This document shows positions 1 through 6,141 of a DNA stretch of 23,491 nt, piece by piece. The notes beneath the pieces were generated by a model. That model had not been told where the DNA came from. It was given only the letters and a program-made list of their open reading frames with translations, and searched no databases. The stretch's first letter is position 1; each line of letters opens with the position of its first letter. Source of the DNA: an uncultured Bacilli bacterium (GTDB taxonomy: Bacteria > Bacillota_I > Bacilli_A > RF39 > UBA660); contig CANRGQ010000014.1 of NCBI GenBank assembly GCA_947630195.1, positions 1 to 23,491 on the forward strand, given 5' to 3'. Position numbers and translations under genes: made by a program.

Positions 1-1
1 A

Positions 2-103
2 CAACTTAATGCAACTTGTTTTGGACATGTAAATGCAACTGACTTTATAATAATTGCTTTTTCTTGTCCAAGTAAGAATCCTTACCAAATCGTTACTGAG
101 TAA
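2..103 (+). CDS. possible 3' end of an upstream gene (partial)
   Basis: Reading from base 2, the window stays open for 33 codons to a TAA at 101-103; the last residues read FSCPSKNPYQIVTE. The stop lies directly before the -35 box of the next promoter, as expected for the end of a gene. The stretch is short and I do not recognise the product. In such AT-rich DNA an open run of this length can also occur by chance. Sequence upstream of the window would settle it. Confidence 0.3.
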   Translation, partial: QLNATCFGHVNATDFIIIAFSCPSKNPYQIVTE

Positions 104-132
104 TTGACTATTAGATAATATTGTGTTACAAT
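104..132 (+). promoter_or_regulatory. sigma-A promoter P1 for the 228-aa gene
   Basis: TTGACT at 104-109, a 17-bp spacer and TACAAT at 127-132, with an extended TG at 124-125. Transcription would start near 139, just before the Shine-Dalgarno. The block 98-134 is nearly identical to 896-932 (promoter P2). Confidence 0.8.
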
Positions 133-157
133 AAACGACATTATTTAGGAGGGGTGT

Positions 158-844
158 ATGAAATTTGAGTTTGAATTTGTAAGTTGTTATGAACTTGAGC
201 ATTTTTTAAAGGATAAATTAGGAAAGAAAATAAATATTTATGGAGTTGATAATACTAATCTTTTTGGTGAATATTTTTCTCAATATCGTACTTATAGCGA
301 GATGTTTCAACCTGGTCTTCCTTTTTATATAAGGTATTGTCTTGACGGTTATATTGATGGGGCTTTCAGAATTAGTGTAGGAAATGTTACAAAAAATAGT
401 ACTGTAGGAGAGAAACTAGCGGCTTTAAGTGATTTTTATTTAGCGCTTGTTGAAACTTATGGCAATCCAACAGCATTTTATACTACTAAAGAAGATGTTG
501 AAAAACTTTTCACATTACAATGGTCATTTGCTAATAAAGAAGAAGTTATTACAAAATTTAAAAATAATACTTATTTTGATGATGCAAATATTGATAAATT
601 AATAATTATAGACGAAAAAACAGATGATGTAATTAATCATAATTTAAAAGATGAAACCAAACAAATAATTTCTGAGCAAATTGGATTACCTTTTGAATTA
701 TTGCCTTTAATAAATGAAAATCTTGAAGATTATCTTATGTATACTAAAGGCAAAAAAATAGAGGTTCCTAAAGGTGTAATGACTGACTGTTTACCAGTAA
801 CATCTTTTGAAGAAAAACCAAAAACAAGAACTTTGTCAAAATAG
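158..844 (+). CDS. hypothetical protein, 228 aa
   Basis: I do not recognise this protein and assign no function. It has no signal peptide or membrane segment and looks like a soluble cytoplasmic protein, with an aromatic-rich N-terminal half (FEFEF, then several Tyr/Phe clusters around residues 40-70) and an acidic, Asn/Lys-rich middle (about 120-190). The C-terminus is a basic tail ending KPKTRTLSK. The start is secure: a very strong Shine-Dalgarno (AGGAGGGGTG, 147-156) sits just upstream, behind promoter P1. The gene stands alone, with its own promoter and a second promoter before the next gene. A short inverted repeat (ACAAGAA 824-830 with TTCTTGT 848-854) spans the stop codon but lacks a T tract, so termination there is doubtful. 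Confidence 0.75.
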   Translation: MKFEFEFVSCYELEHFLKDKLGKKINIYGVDNTNLFGEYFSQYRTYSEMFQPGLPFYIRYCLDGYIDGAFRISVGNVTKNSTVGEKLAALSDFYLALVETYGNPTAFYTTKEDVEKLFTLQWSFANKEEVITKFKNNTYFDDANIDKLIIIDEKTDDVINHNLKDETKQIISEQIGLPFELLPLINENLEDYLMYTKGKKIEVPKGVMTDCLPVTSFEEKPKTRTLSK

Positions 845-901
845 AATTTCTTGTGTAAAAAATAGTTTAGCAGATTTTATGAATCAATTGTTGTAGAGTA
901 A

Positions 902-930
902 TTGAATACTTTATAATATTGTGTTATAAT
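902..930 (+). promoter_or_regulatory. sigma-A promoter P2 for the 1035 - mtaB operon
   Basis: TTGAAT at 902-907, a 17-bp spacer, and a consensus TATAAT at 925-930 preceded by an extended TG (922-923). The 37-bp block 896-932 matches 98-134 without gaps at all but about five positions. Transcription would begin near 937. Confidence 0.85.
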
Positions 931-939
931 AAGTGTCAA

Positions 940-1015
940 CATTTGCAAACATTTATGTAAAGCAAATGCTAGATACTTATTTTTATTTACATAAAGTGTT
1001 AAAATGGTTATGTAA
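940..1015 (+). promoter_or_regulatory. mRNA leader with competing hairpins
   Basis: The roughly 98-nt leader between promoter P2 and the start at 1035 holds three overlapping perfect pairings. Stem A is CATTTGC 940-946 with GCAAATG 962-968. Stem B is TTTATGTAAA 952-961 with TTTACATAAA 986-995. Stem C is TTACATAA 987-994 with TTATGTAA 1008-1015. B and C share a strand and exclude each other; A and B interleave, so they can coexist only as a pseudoknot. Stem C ends just before the GGTGGTGA ribosome-binding site. This is the geometry of a translational switch, but no known riboswitch class is recognisable. Confidence 0.4.
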
Positions 1016-1034
1016 CTAATTAGGTGGTGAAAAC

Positions 1035-1628
1035 ATGAAGTTATTAGAAGATATACTTTATTTAATTAATTCTTTTAGTATGGTTGATATCATATTTTTC
1101 TTCGCCATCATTGCTTTACTGATTTTACTAGTAACTTTAGTTTATTTTATAAAGATAAATAAAGATGTTTTAGATAGTGATGATTTATTTAAACATTTAG
1201 AAGATGATTTAAAAGAAGATGAGAAAAAAGAAACTGTAGAAAAAGCAGAAGAGGTTAAACCCGAGGAACCTGAAAAGAAAGAGGAAGAAGAATTTAATGA
1301 TGAAGAAGGAGAACTTTTAGACTTAAAAGCTTTAACAGAAAAACTCCAAAAAGAAAATATTGAATCCTCTAGTAATTTTGAATATGAAAAGGAACAAGAA
1401 GAAAAAGCGATTATTAGTTATGATGAGTTATTACAAAAGAAAAATAAATATGCTGTAAATTATGAAAAAGAAGAAGTAATGGATGATTTAGTCGTTAAAA
1501 AAGTTGATTTAAATGATTTAGTTAATAAAAATGAATTAGATGAAGTAAAAGAAGTAAGAGTTATTAGTTATGAAAAAGAAGAAGCTTTCTTAAATGCTTT
1601 AAAGGAACTTAATAAACTCTTAAATTAA
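1035..1628 (+). CDS. membrane-anchored acidic protein, 197 aa
   Basis: A single strongly hydrophobic segment at about residues 17-39 is followed by positive residues (KINK), then a long highly charged Glu/Lys-rich region (about 45-130). This suggests an N-terminal anchor with a largely disordered or coiled cytoplasmic tail. Two related motifs occur in the C-terminal part: ISYDELLQKKNKYAVNYEKEE near 127-147 in shape, and ISYEKEEAFLNALKELNKLL near the end; the latter should be a short amphipathic helix. I do not recognise a named family. The ribosome-binding site GGTGGTGA (1023-1030) fixes the start. mtaB follows after 12 bases, so the two are co-transcribed; whether they are functionally linked is unknown. 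Confidence 0.75.
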   Translation: MKLLEDILYLINSFSMVDIIFFFAIIALLILLVTLVYFIKINKDVLDSDDLFKHLEDDLKEDEKKETVEKAEEVKPEEPEKKEEEEFNDEEGELLDLKALTEKLQKENIESSSNFEYEKEQEEKAIISYDELLQKKNKYAVNYEKEEVMDDLVVKKVDLNDLVNKNELDEVKEVRVISYEKEEAFLNALKELNKLLN

Positions 1629-1640
1629 AGGGTGGTTTTA

Positions 1641-2888
1641 ATGAAGTTTTATATTGAAACTTTTGGTTGTAAAGTAAATGCTTATGAATCAAATTATTTA
1701 AAAGAAGCCTTATTGAGTGAAGGCTTCTTATTTACACATGATTTAAAGGAAGCAGATATTGTTTTAGTTAATACTTGTACAGTTACCAATACTTCTGATA
1801 GTAAATGTAAAAAGTTTGTAAGAAAAGTAAAAAGAGAAAATCCTAATTCTATTCTTGTGGTATTTGGTTGTAGTAGTCAAAATAAACCAGAAGAATATAA
1901 GGAAATTGGGGTAGACATTTTACTTGGTAATAAAAATAAAGTAAAGATACCAAGCCTTATTAAAGATTATTTAAAAACTAAAGAGAAATATTATTATGTT
2001 GATAAAAATCGCGATTTAGAATTTGAAAGTATGATGATAAATGATTTTAATCACACAAGAGCATTTATCAAAATTCAAGATGGTTGTGATAATTTTTGCT
2101 CTTATTGTATAATTCCTTTTATGAGAGGTAAATGTCGCAGTAAAAACTTTGAAGAAATTATTAAAGAAGCTAAGGAACTTTCCAAAAACCATCAAGAAAT
2201 AGTTTTAACAGGTATTCATACCGGTTCTTATAATGATAATGGTCATGATTTAGTCGATGTTATTAATGAATTATCTAAAATAGATAATATTAAAAGAATA
2301 AGACTTTCTAGTGTGGAAATTACCGAGTTAAATGATAAATTTATGAATATGCTTAAAACTAATCCAAAATTCTGTAATCATTTACATATCCCCCTTCAAG
2401 CCGGAAGTGATCATGTTTTATCTTTAATGAATAGAAAATATAATATGGAATATTTCTTTAATAAAATAAAAGAAATTAGAAGTATTAGACCGGATATTGC
2501 CATTTCTACGGATATTATTGTGGGATTCCCTGAAGAAACCGAAAAAGATTTTATGGAAACTTACGAAAATGCTAAAAAGTTAGAATTTAGTAAAATACAC
2601 GTTTTCCCTTATTCTAAAAGAAATGGCACCAAAGCTAGTCTAATGAAGGAAGTATCATCAATAGAAAAATCTAAAAGGGACCATAAACTTCTTAATCTAT
2701 CCGATATTCTAGAAAAACAATATCAAGATAAATTTATAGGTAAACCTTTAGATATTCTAATCGAAGAAGTAAAGGATGGTAAATCTATTGGACATTCTTC
2801 AAACTATATTAGAGTAGTAATAGATAAAGAATTAACTAAGAATAAAATTTATAATATTATCTATGAAGGAAATATTATAAACTCTTAA
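1641..2888 (+). CDS. mtaB: tRNA t6A37 methylthiotransferase MtaB
   Basis: Radical-SAM methylthiotransferase that converts N6-threonylcarbamoyladenosine at position 37 of ANN-decoding tRNAs into the 2-methylthio form. The N-terminal UPF0004 domain has the three expected cluster cysteines (C10 in ETFGCKVNAYES, C46 in NTCTVTN, C77 in VFGCSSQ). The radical-SAM motif CxxxCxxC is C149-C153-C156. A C-terminal TRAM-like region follows from about 355. The FGCKVN signature favours MtaB over the relatives MiaB and RimO. I chose ATG 1641 (415 aa), which sits behind the ribosome-binding site AGGGTGG at 1629-1635; an in-frame GTG at 1632 lies inside that site and is not a credible start. It is the second gene of the operon from P2 and is followed directly by a terminator. 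Confidence 0.93.
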   Translation: MKFYIETFGCKVNAYESNYLKEALLSEGFLFTHDLKEADIVLVNTCTVTNTSDSKCKKFVRKVKRENPNSILVVFGCSSQNKPEEYKEIGVDILLGNKNKVKIPSLIKDYLKTKEKYYYVDKNRDLEFESMMINDFNHTRAFIKIQDGCDNFCSYCIIPFMRGKCRSKNFEEIIKEAKELSKNHQEIVLTGIHTGSYNDNGHDLVDVINELSKIDNIKRIRLSSVEITELNDKFMNMLKTNPKFCNHLHIPLQAGSDHVLSLMNRKYNMEYFFNKIKEIRSIRPDIAISTDIIVGFPEETEKDFMETYENAKKLEFSKIHVFPYSKRNGTKASLMKEVSSIEKSKRDHKLLNLSDILEKQYQDKFIGKPLDILIEEVKDGKSIGHSSNYIRVVIDKELTKNKIYNIIYEGNIINS

Positions 2889-2915
2889 GATAAGAATTAA
2901 AACTCTTATCTTTTT
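2887..2915 (+). terminator. intrinsic terminator of the mtaB operon
   Basis: A 9-bp perfect stem (AAGATAAGA 2887-2895 with TCTTATCTT 2904-2912), an 8-nt loop and a T tract through 2915. It begins within the mtaB stop codon. Confidence 0.85.
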
Positions 2916-2947
2916 ACATTTAAGAAAAACTTCTTATTGACTAATTA

Positions 2948-2971
2948 ATTTAAATATTATATTATTTAAAT
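2948..2971. repeat. AT-only palindrome in the gap before the surface locus
   Basis: ATTTAAATA 2948-2956 is the reverse complement of TATTTAAAT 2963-2971. The gap 2916-3060 has nothing else clear; I found no convincing -35/-10 pair for the next gene, though TATAAA (3028-3033) or TAATAT (3052-3057) could serve as a -10. Confidence 0.4.
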
Positions 2972-3072
2972 GTAAGGTAGAAGAATATTTTTTATTTGTA
3001 TTAAGTATTCGGTATTTACAACATAAGTATAAAAATAAGTTAAATAATTAATAATATAAAAGAGGTATGTAT

Positions 3073-3901
3073 ATGAAGAAAGAAAATAAAAAATTAGTAT
3101 TATATGTAGCAATACTTACATTAGTAGTTCTAATAAGTAGCATCGGGGGGGGGTTATTGTAACACCCTAATATCTTTAGTATTCATACCATTTAATAATT
3201 TAAAAGATAAACTTTATAATATAAAAGAAAAATATAAAAATTTAAAATATAAACGAGAAATAACTTATATCATTCTCGGCCTTTTTGTTATGACTTTATT
3301 TAGAATAATAAGCACAACTCATGCTTATTACAATTATGAAATGGAACCAGTACCAATATTTACCAGTAAAGTAGGAAACTTTGCAGGAGAAGGTGAATCA
3401 GTAAAAGATGGACCAATAAGTGGTAAAAGTACAGATGTCAATGTTATATGGTACACCCAAATGCCAGATAATCCTAAGAAATATAAAGAGAATAAAGAAG
3501 TACCCGTAACAGGATTTACTTTAAATCAAGATATATCTAATTGTTATCCAAAAAACAATGAAGAAGGAACAACATACAATCCAGATTATACAATAAGTGA
3601 AGATGGAACAGTAGATATAACAGTATCCGAAACTAAACCTAACCAAATAGTATGTAGACTATATTATGATAGAGATAAAATATCCGATGTAATAGTTTAT
3701 GCTTATATCCAAGATACAAGTGGTGATAGAGAATATGAAGGTAATAAATATAAAATGTCTAGCACCATACCAACAGGAAAAGAATATATAGGAAATAAAT
3801 GCTCTAATGAAAAAGTTGCCACCAATATAAATTACAATGATACAGATGGCTTTATGATAGATACAGATGGACCAAATACCTGTTATGCATATTTTAAATA
3901 A
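3073..3901 (+). pseudogene. surface-protein gene split by a G9 frameshift (probably phase-variable, OFF)
   Basis: ATG 3073 follows AGAGG (3061-3065) and encodes a hydrophobic segment (VLYVAILTLVVLISSIGGG), then stops at 3160-3162 after 29 codons because of nine G at 3145-3153. The +1 frame is open from 3137 to the stop at 3899-3901. With eight G the two join into a 275-aa protein: two membrane segments (about 8-24 and, around 3265-3320, ITYIILGLFVMTLFRII) with a basic loop between, then an extracellular part with two Cys-containing modules ending CRLYYD and TCYAYF. The Met at 3290 lies inside the second membrane segment and has no ribosome-binding site, so I do not accept it as a natural start. 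The next gene carries a related module and follows after 15 bases. Phase variation, a dead gene or an assembly error in the tract are all possible. Confidence 0.75.
3145..3153 (+). repeat. homopolymer tract of nine G
   Basis: Nine consecutive G in otherwise very AT-rich DNA, inside the 5' coding part of a surface-protein gene. Length 8 gives the long product, length 9 stops after 29 codons, length 10 stops after 33 codons. This matches contingency loci that switch by slipped-strand mispairing. Confidence 0.85.
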
Positions 3902-3916
3902 AGGAGTGATAATGTA

Positions 3917-5116
3917 ATGAAAAGTAAAGTGTTTTTAAAATTAATAATTATATTTATAACAATAGGAATAATATATGAAGGTTATGGAATGATAAAAGAA
4001 TTTTCAACATCAAATAAAGTCTTAGAGGATATCAAAACAATAGATGTATTTAACAAAAATGATAAATCACTAGCTATAATGATACAAAATGATGGAATAA
4101 GTGCAGATGAAACAGAATATGGATGGCATGAAGCAGAAGATAGAAGCAAATGGCCAGATAAAAATACATATTCATATGCTGGAGCTGAATGTACTGATAG
4201 TGAAGGAATTAAAATACCGACACTAAATGTCTTAACCTTTGATGAAACAAGTTATACAGCCCATATAAAAACAAAACAAACTATATACTGTACACTATAC
4301 TTTGGAAAAGGAAGACATGCATTAGAAACATTAGATGCTCAAGGAGGACAATACTATGGAGAAGGTACACAAGGAAATAGAACAGCAGTTCAAGGTTTGT
4401 ATAGATTTAAAGGTAATTACAATCAAGTAACAAATAACTTTATCTGTATAGGAGGTCCAAAAAATCCCGAAACTTGCGGAAGCATAGAAGATAATAAATA
4501 CTTATACAGAATAATAGGGGTAACAGACGGAACAGAATCAGATGAAAATAATTCCTTAGGATTAGATAAAGGAATGTTAAAAGTAATAAAAGTAATTCCA
4601 ACAAGTAAGAGTCAAGTTTGGTCAAATGGTTCCACTAGTAACGTAAACTTAAATTGGGACGATAATAGCTGCACTGTAAGAATTACGATAAACGGAGAAG
4701 GATTTTATAATGATTTAAAAGTAAAAGATTTGATAAAAGAAGTATATTGGTGGAAAGGTGGTAATAAAGTTGAGACCTCTGTATCGGAGACAAAAACAAA
4801 AACAAATTTAAAATATCCAGTAGGGTTAATGTATAAAAGTGATTATTATAATTCATGGACTTATGGACATAACTTAAATAGTTGGCTGCATATATCAAAC
4901 ACAATGTCCACATATGAAAATGCAAGTGAATGGACTATGACTATGCAAACGTATACGGGGCAATCTATCGCATGGGCTGTTAATTCTGAAGGTACAACGA
5001 GCACTTGGCTAGTAAATTCTGCAATTTATATTCGTCCAGTCTTCTATCTAAGGTCCGATGTAAGTATAATAGGAACAGGGACTGAATCGAGTCCATATAT
5101 AATCACAAGTATATAA
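3917..5116 (+). CDS. membrane-anchored surface protein, 399 aa, with DUF6273-like C-terminus
   Basis: The N-terminus is a single hydrophobic anchor (about residues 5-24, LKLIIIFITIGIIYEGYG) with a short basic start, so the rest should be outside the cell. Residues about 50-135 form a module with paired cysteines ending YCTLYF, like the CRLYYD and TCYAYF modules of the gene before it. A large domain (about 145-399) reads KYLYRIIGV, LKVIKVI, VGLMYKSDYY, WLHISN, WTM and IRPVFYLRSDVSIIGTGTES. This pattern recurs in surface proteins of gut Firmicutes and resembles DUF6273-type domains; that assignment is from memory. Function unknown, perhaps adhesion or a pilin-like component. AGGAG at 3902-3906 supports the start. 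Codons favour ATA, ACA, GTA and GGA, unlike the ATT/ACT/GTT preference of neighbours, which suggests recent transfer. Expression probably depends on transcription through the G9-containing gene. Confidence 0.75.
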   Translation: MKSKVFLKLIIIFITIGIIYEGYGMIKEFSTSNKVLEDIKTIDVFNKNDKSLAIMIQNDGISADETEYGWHEAEDRSKWPDKNTYSYAGAECTDSEGIKIPTLNVLTFDETSYTAHIKTKQTIYCTLYFGKGRHALETLDAQGGQYYGEGTQGNRTAVQGLYRFKGNYNQVTNNFICIGGPKNPETCGSIEDNKYLYRIIGVTDGTESDENNSLGLDKGMLKVIKVIPTSKSQVWSNGSTSNVNLNWDDNSCTVRITINGEGFYNDLKVKDLIKEVYWWKGGNKVETSVSETKTKTNLKYPVGLMYKSDYYNSWTYGHNLNSWLHISNTMSTYENASEWTMTMQTYTGQSIAWAVNSEGTTSTWLVNSAIYIRPVFYLRSDVSIIGTGTESSPYIITSI

Positions 5117-5134
5117 TTGTTATTGATTGCATAT

Positions 5135-5171
5135 AAAAAGATATTTAAGTGTTTAACCTAAATATCTTTTT
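5135..5171. terminator. bidirectional terminator between the surface locus and lexA
   Basis: A 13-bp perfect stem (AAAAAGATATTTA 5135-5147 with TAAATATCTTTTT 5159-5171) and an 11-nt loop. T tracts on both strands let it end the surface-protein operon and the convergent lexA transcript. Confidence 0.92.
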
Positions 5172-5190
5172 GGTTGTTTTAAATAATTAA

Positions 5191-5814
5191 TTAAAACTTA
5201 CGATATAATCCAATGGCTTTGCCTAAGATAACACAATTATCTAATATAATTGGGTCCATTGTGTCATTTTCTGGTTGTAATCTAATATGGCCATTTTCTT
5301 TATAGAAGGTTTTAATTGTGGCTTCACCTTCCATAGTCATAGCCACTACTATATCACCATTTCTTGCTGTGCTTTGTCTTTCGACAATAACATAATCGCC
5401 ATCATAGATACCGGCATTAATCATACTTTCACCACTTACATGAAGAGTGAATATTGTAGCTGCAGCTGGTACTAAGGATGCTGGTATTTTAAAAAACTCA
5501 TTTGGTTGTTCAATTGCTGTAATGGGACTACCTGCTGTTACTTTACCAAGAAGTGGTACTTTAATAACATCTTCATTAACTGGTAAGTATTCATTTTCAC
5601 ATAAAATTTCAATTGTTCTAAATTTATTGCTTGTTGTTTTAATATAACCTAGATTCTCTAAGTTTTTTAAATGAACAAATACCGTTGCGGGACTACTTAA
5701 GCCAACTCCTTTACAAATTTCTCTGATAGCAGGTGGATATCCATGTTCTGCCGTATATTTTTTTACAAAGTCTAAAATGTCATTTTGCCTTGGTGTAAGT
5801 TCTGGTATTGTCAT
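5191..5814 (-). CDS. lexA: LexA, SOS repressor and self-cleaving peptidase
   Basis: Transcriptional repressor of the DNA-damage response that cleaves itself when it meets RecA filaments. At 207 aa it is close to the B. subtilis protein. The N-terminal winged helix-turn-helix spans about 1-65 (LTPRQNDILDFV, then the recognition region SSPATVFVHLKNLENLGYI). The cleavage site is Ala94-Gly95 in KVTAGSP, the nucleophile is Ser130 in SGESM, and the general-base lysine is Lys168 in ATIKTFY, so it should be fully functional. The start follows an AAGGAG ribosome-binding site on the minus strand. The promoter region is shared with a divergent 46-aa gene, the same arrangement as lexA-yneA in Bacillus. 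A LexA-like box overlaps its -35, indicating autoregulation. Confidence 0.97.
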   Translation of the reverse strand: MTIPELTPRQNDILDFVKKYTAEHGYPPAIREICKGVGLSSPATVFVHLKNLENLGYIKTTSNKFRTIEILCENEYLPVNEDVIKVPLLGKVTAGSPITAIEQPNEFFKIPASLVPAAATIFTLHVSGESMINAGIYDGDYVIVERQSTARNGDIVVAMTMEGEATIKTFYKENGHIRLQPENDTMDPIILDNCVILGKAIGLYRKF

Positions 5815-5836
5815 ATATTATCATCTCCTTAAAATA

Positions 5837-5865
5837 ATTTTACAACAATAGTTAAAAAATGTCAA
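5837..5865 (-). promoter_or_regulatory. lexA promoter
   Basis: On the minus strand, a consensus TTGACA (5860-5865), a 17-bp spacer, and TAAAAT (5837-5842). The -35 overlaps the palindrome at 5864-5875. Confidence 0.85.
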
Positions 5866-5875
5866 ACAAATGTTT
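5864..5875. promoter_or_regulatory. LexA-like operator 1 (lexA promoter)
   Basis: AAACAAATGTTT, arms AAAC/GTTT around four bases. It resembles the Gram-positive SOS box core GAAC-N4-GTTC with weaker outer bases. It overlaps the lexA -35, as an autoregulatory operator would. Confidence 0.6.
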
Positions 5876-5893
5876 AAAATTTATTTTTTGCTC

Positions 5894-5922
5894 TTGATTA
5901 CAAACTTATGTTTTGATATGAT
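5894..5922 (+). promoter_or_regulatory. promoter of the 46-aa microprotein gene
   Basis: TTGATT 5894-5899, a 17-bp spacer, and TATGAT 5917-5922 with an extended TG at 5914-5915. The predicted transcription start is near 5929, about 19 nt before the start codon. Confidence 0.8.
5902..5913. promoter_or_regulatory. LexA-like operator 2 (microprotein promoter)
   Basis: AAACTTATGTTT has the same AAAC-N4-GTTT form as operator 1, with centres 38 bp apart. It lies inside the -35/-10 spacer, where a bound repressor would block RNA polymerase. Confidence 0.65.
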
Positions 5923-5947
5923 TAGTTTAGAGAAGGAGTGATATATA

Positions 5948-6088
5948 ATGAAAAAAATGTTAAGTCGTTTTGGAGGACTAATCTTATTTTACAGCGTAAT
6001 TGTTTTAGGAGTATTACTCCTGGAGGTAAGATTTTCTTATCTTAATGAACTAGCAGATAATAACTATAATGTAACAATGAATAAGTAA
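5948..6088 (+). CDS. 46-aa single-pass membrane microprotein, candidate SOS cell-division inhibitor
   Basis: A short basic N-terminus (MKKMLSRF), one hydrophobic segment at about residues 9-25, then a short polar tail ending NNYNVTMNK. AAGGAGTG (5933-5940) gives a strong ribosome-binding site. The gene has its own promoter with a LexA-like box between -35 and -10, and its own terminator whose loop contains the stop codon, so it is a complete unit despite its length. Its position divergent from lexA matches yneA in Bacillus and sosA in staphylococci, which encode small membrane-anchored division inhibitors. It is shorter than either and has no LysM domain; in size it is closer to SidA of Caulobacter. 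The division-inhibitor role is inferred from context and topology only, as I see no sequence similarity to those proteins. Confidence 0.75.
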   Translation: MKKMLSRFGGLILFYSVIVLGVLLLEVRFSYLNELADNNYNVTMNK

Positions 6089-6100
6089 ATTCATTGTTTT
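6073..6100 (+). terminator. terminator of the microprotein gene
   Basis: A 10-bp perfect stem (AACAATGAAT 6073-6082 with ATTCATTGTT 6089-6098) and a 6-nt loop holding the TAA stop, then TTTATTTT. The downstream arm overlaps the next promoter's -35. Confidence 0.8.
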
Positions 6101-6122
6101 ATTTTGCATTTTGTTTTATAAT
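6094..6122 (+). promoter_or_regulatory. promoter of the glycosyltransferase - transketolase-like operon
   Basis: TTGTTT 6094-6099, a 17-bp spacer, and a consensus TATAAT at 6117-6122. It starts transcription downstream of the in-frame ATG at 6094, so that ATG cannot be used from this promoter. Confidence 0.75.
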
Positions 6123-6141
6123 TAATAAGAGGGTAAGAAGT

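Noticed and set aside
21..71. Inverted repeat TTGGACA (21-27) and TGTCCAA (65-71)
   Set aside because: A 7-bp match with a 37-base loop lying in a possible coding end; too weak for a regulatory call.
3290..3901. ORF starting at Met 3290 as a separate gene
   Set aside because: The Met lies in a membrane segment, has no ribosome-binding site, and the frame is open back to 3137, just before the G9 tract.
5287..5647. Plus-strand ORFs opposite lexA
   Set aside because: They are antisense shadows of a gene whose LexA motifs are intact.
6094..6141. Upstream start adding 16 residues to the glycosyltransferase
   Set aside because: The extension covers the -35 to -10 region of the promoter and the end of a terminator; ATG 6142 has its own ribosome-binding site.
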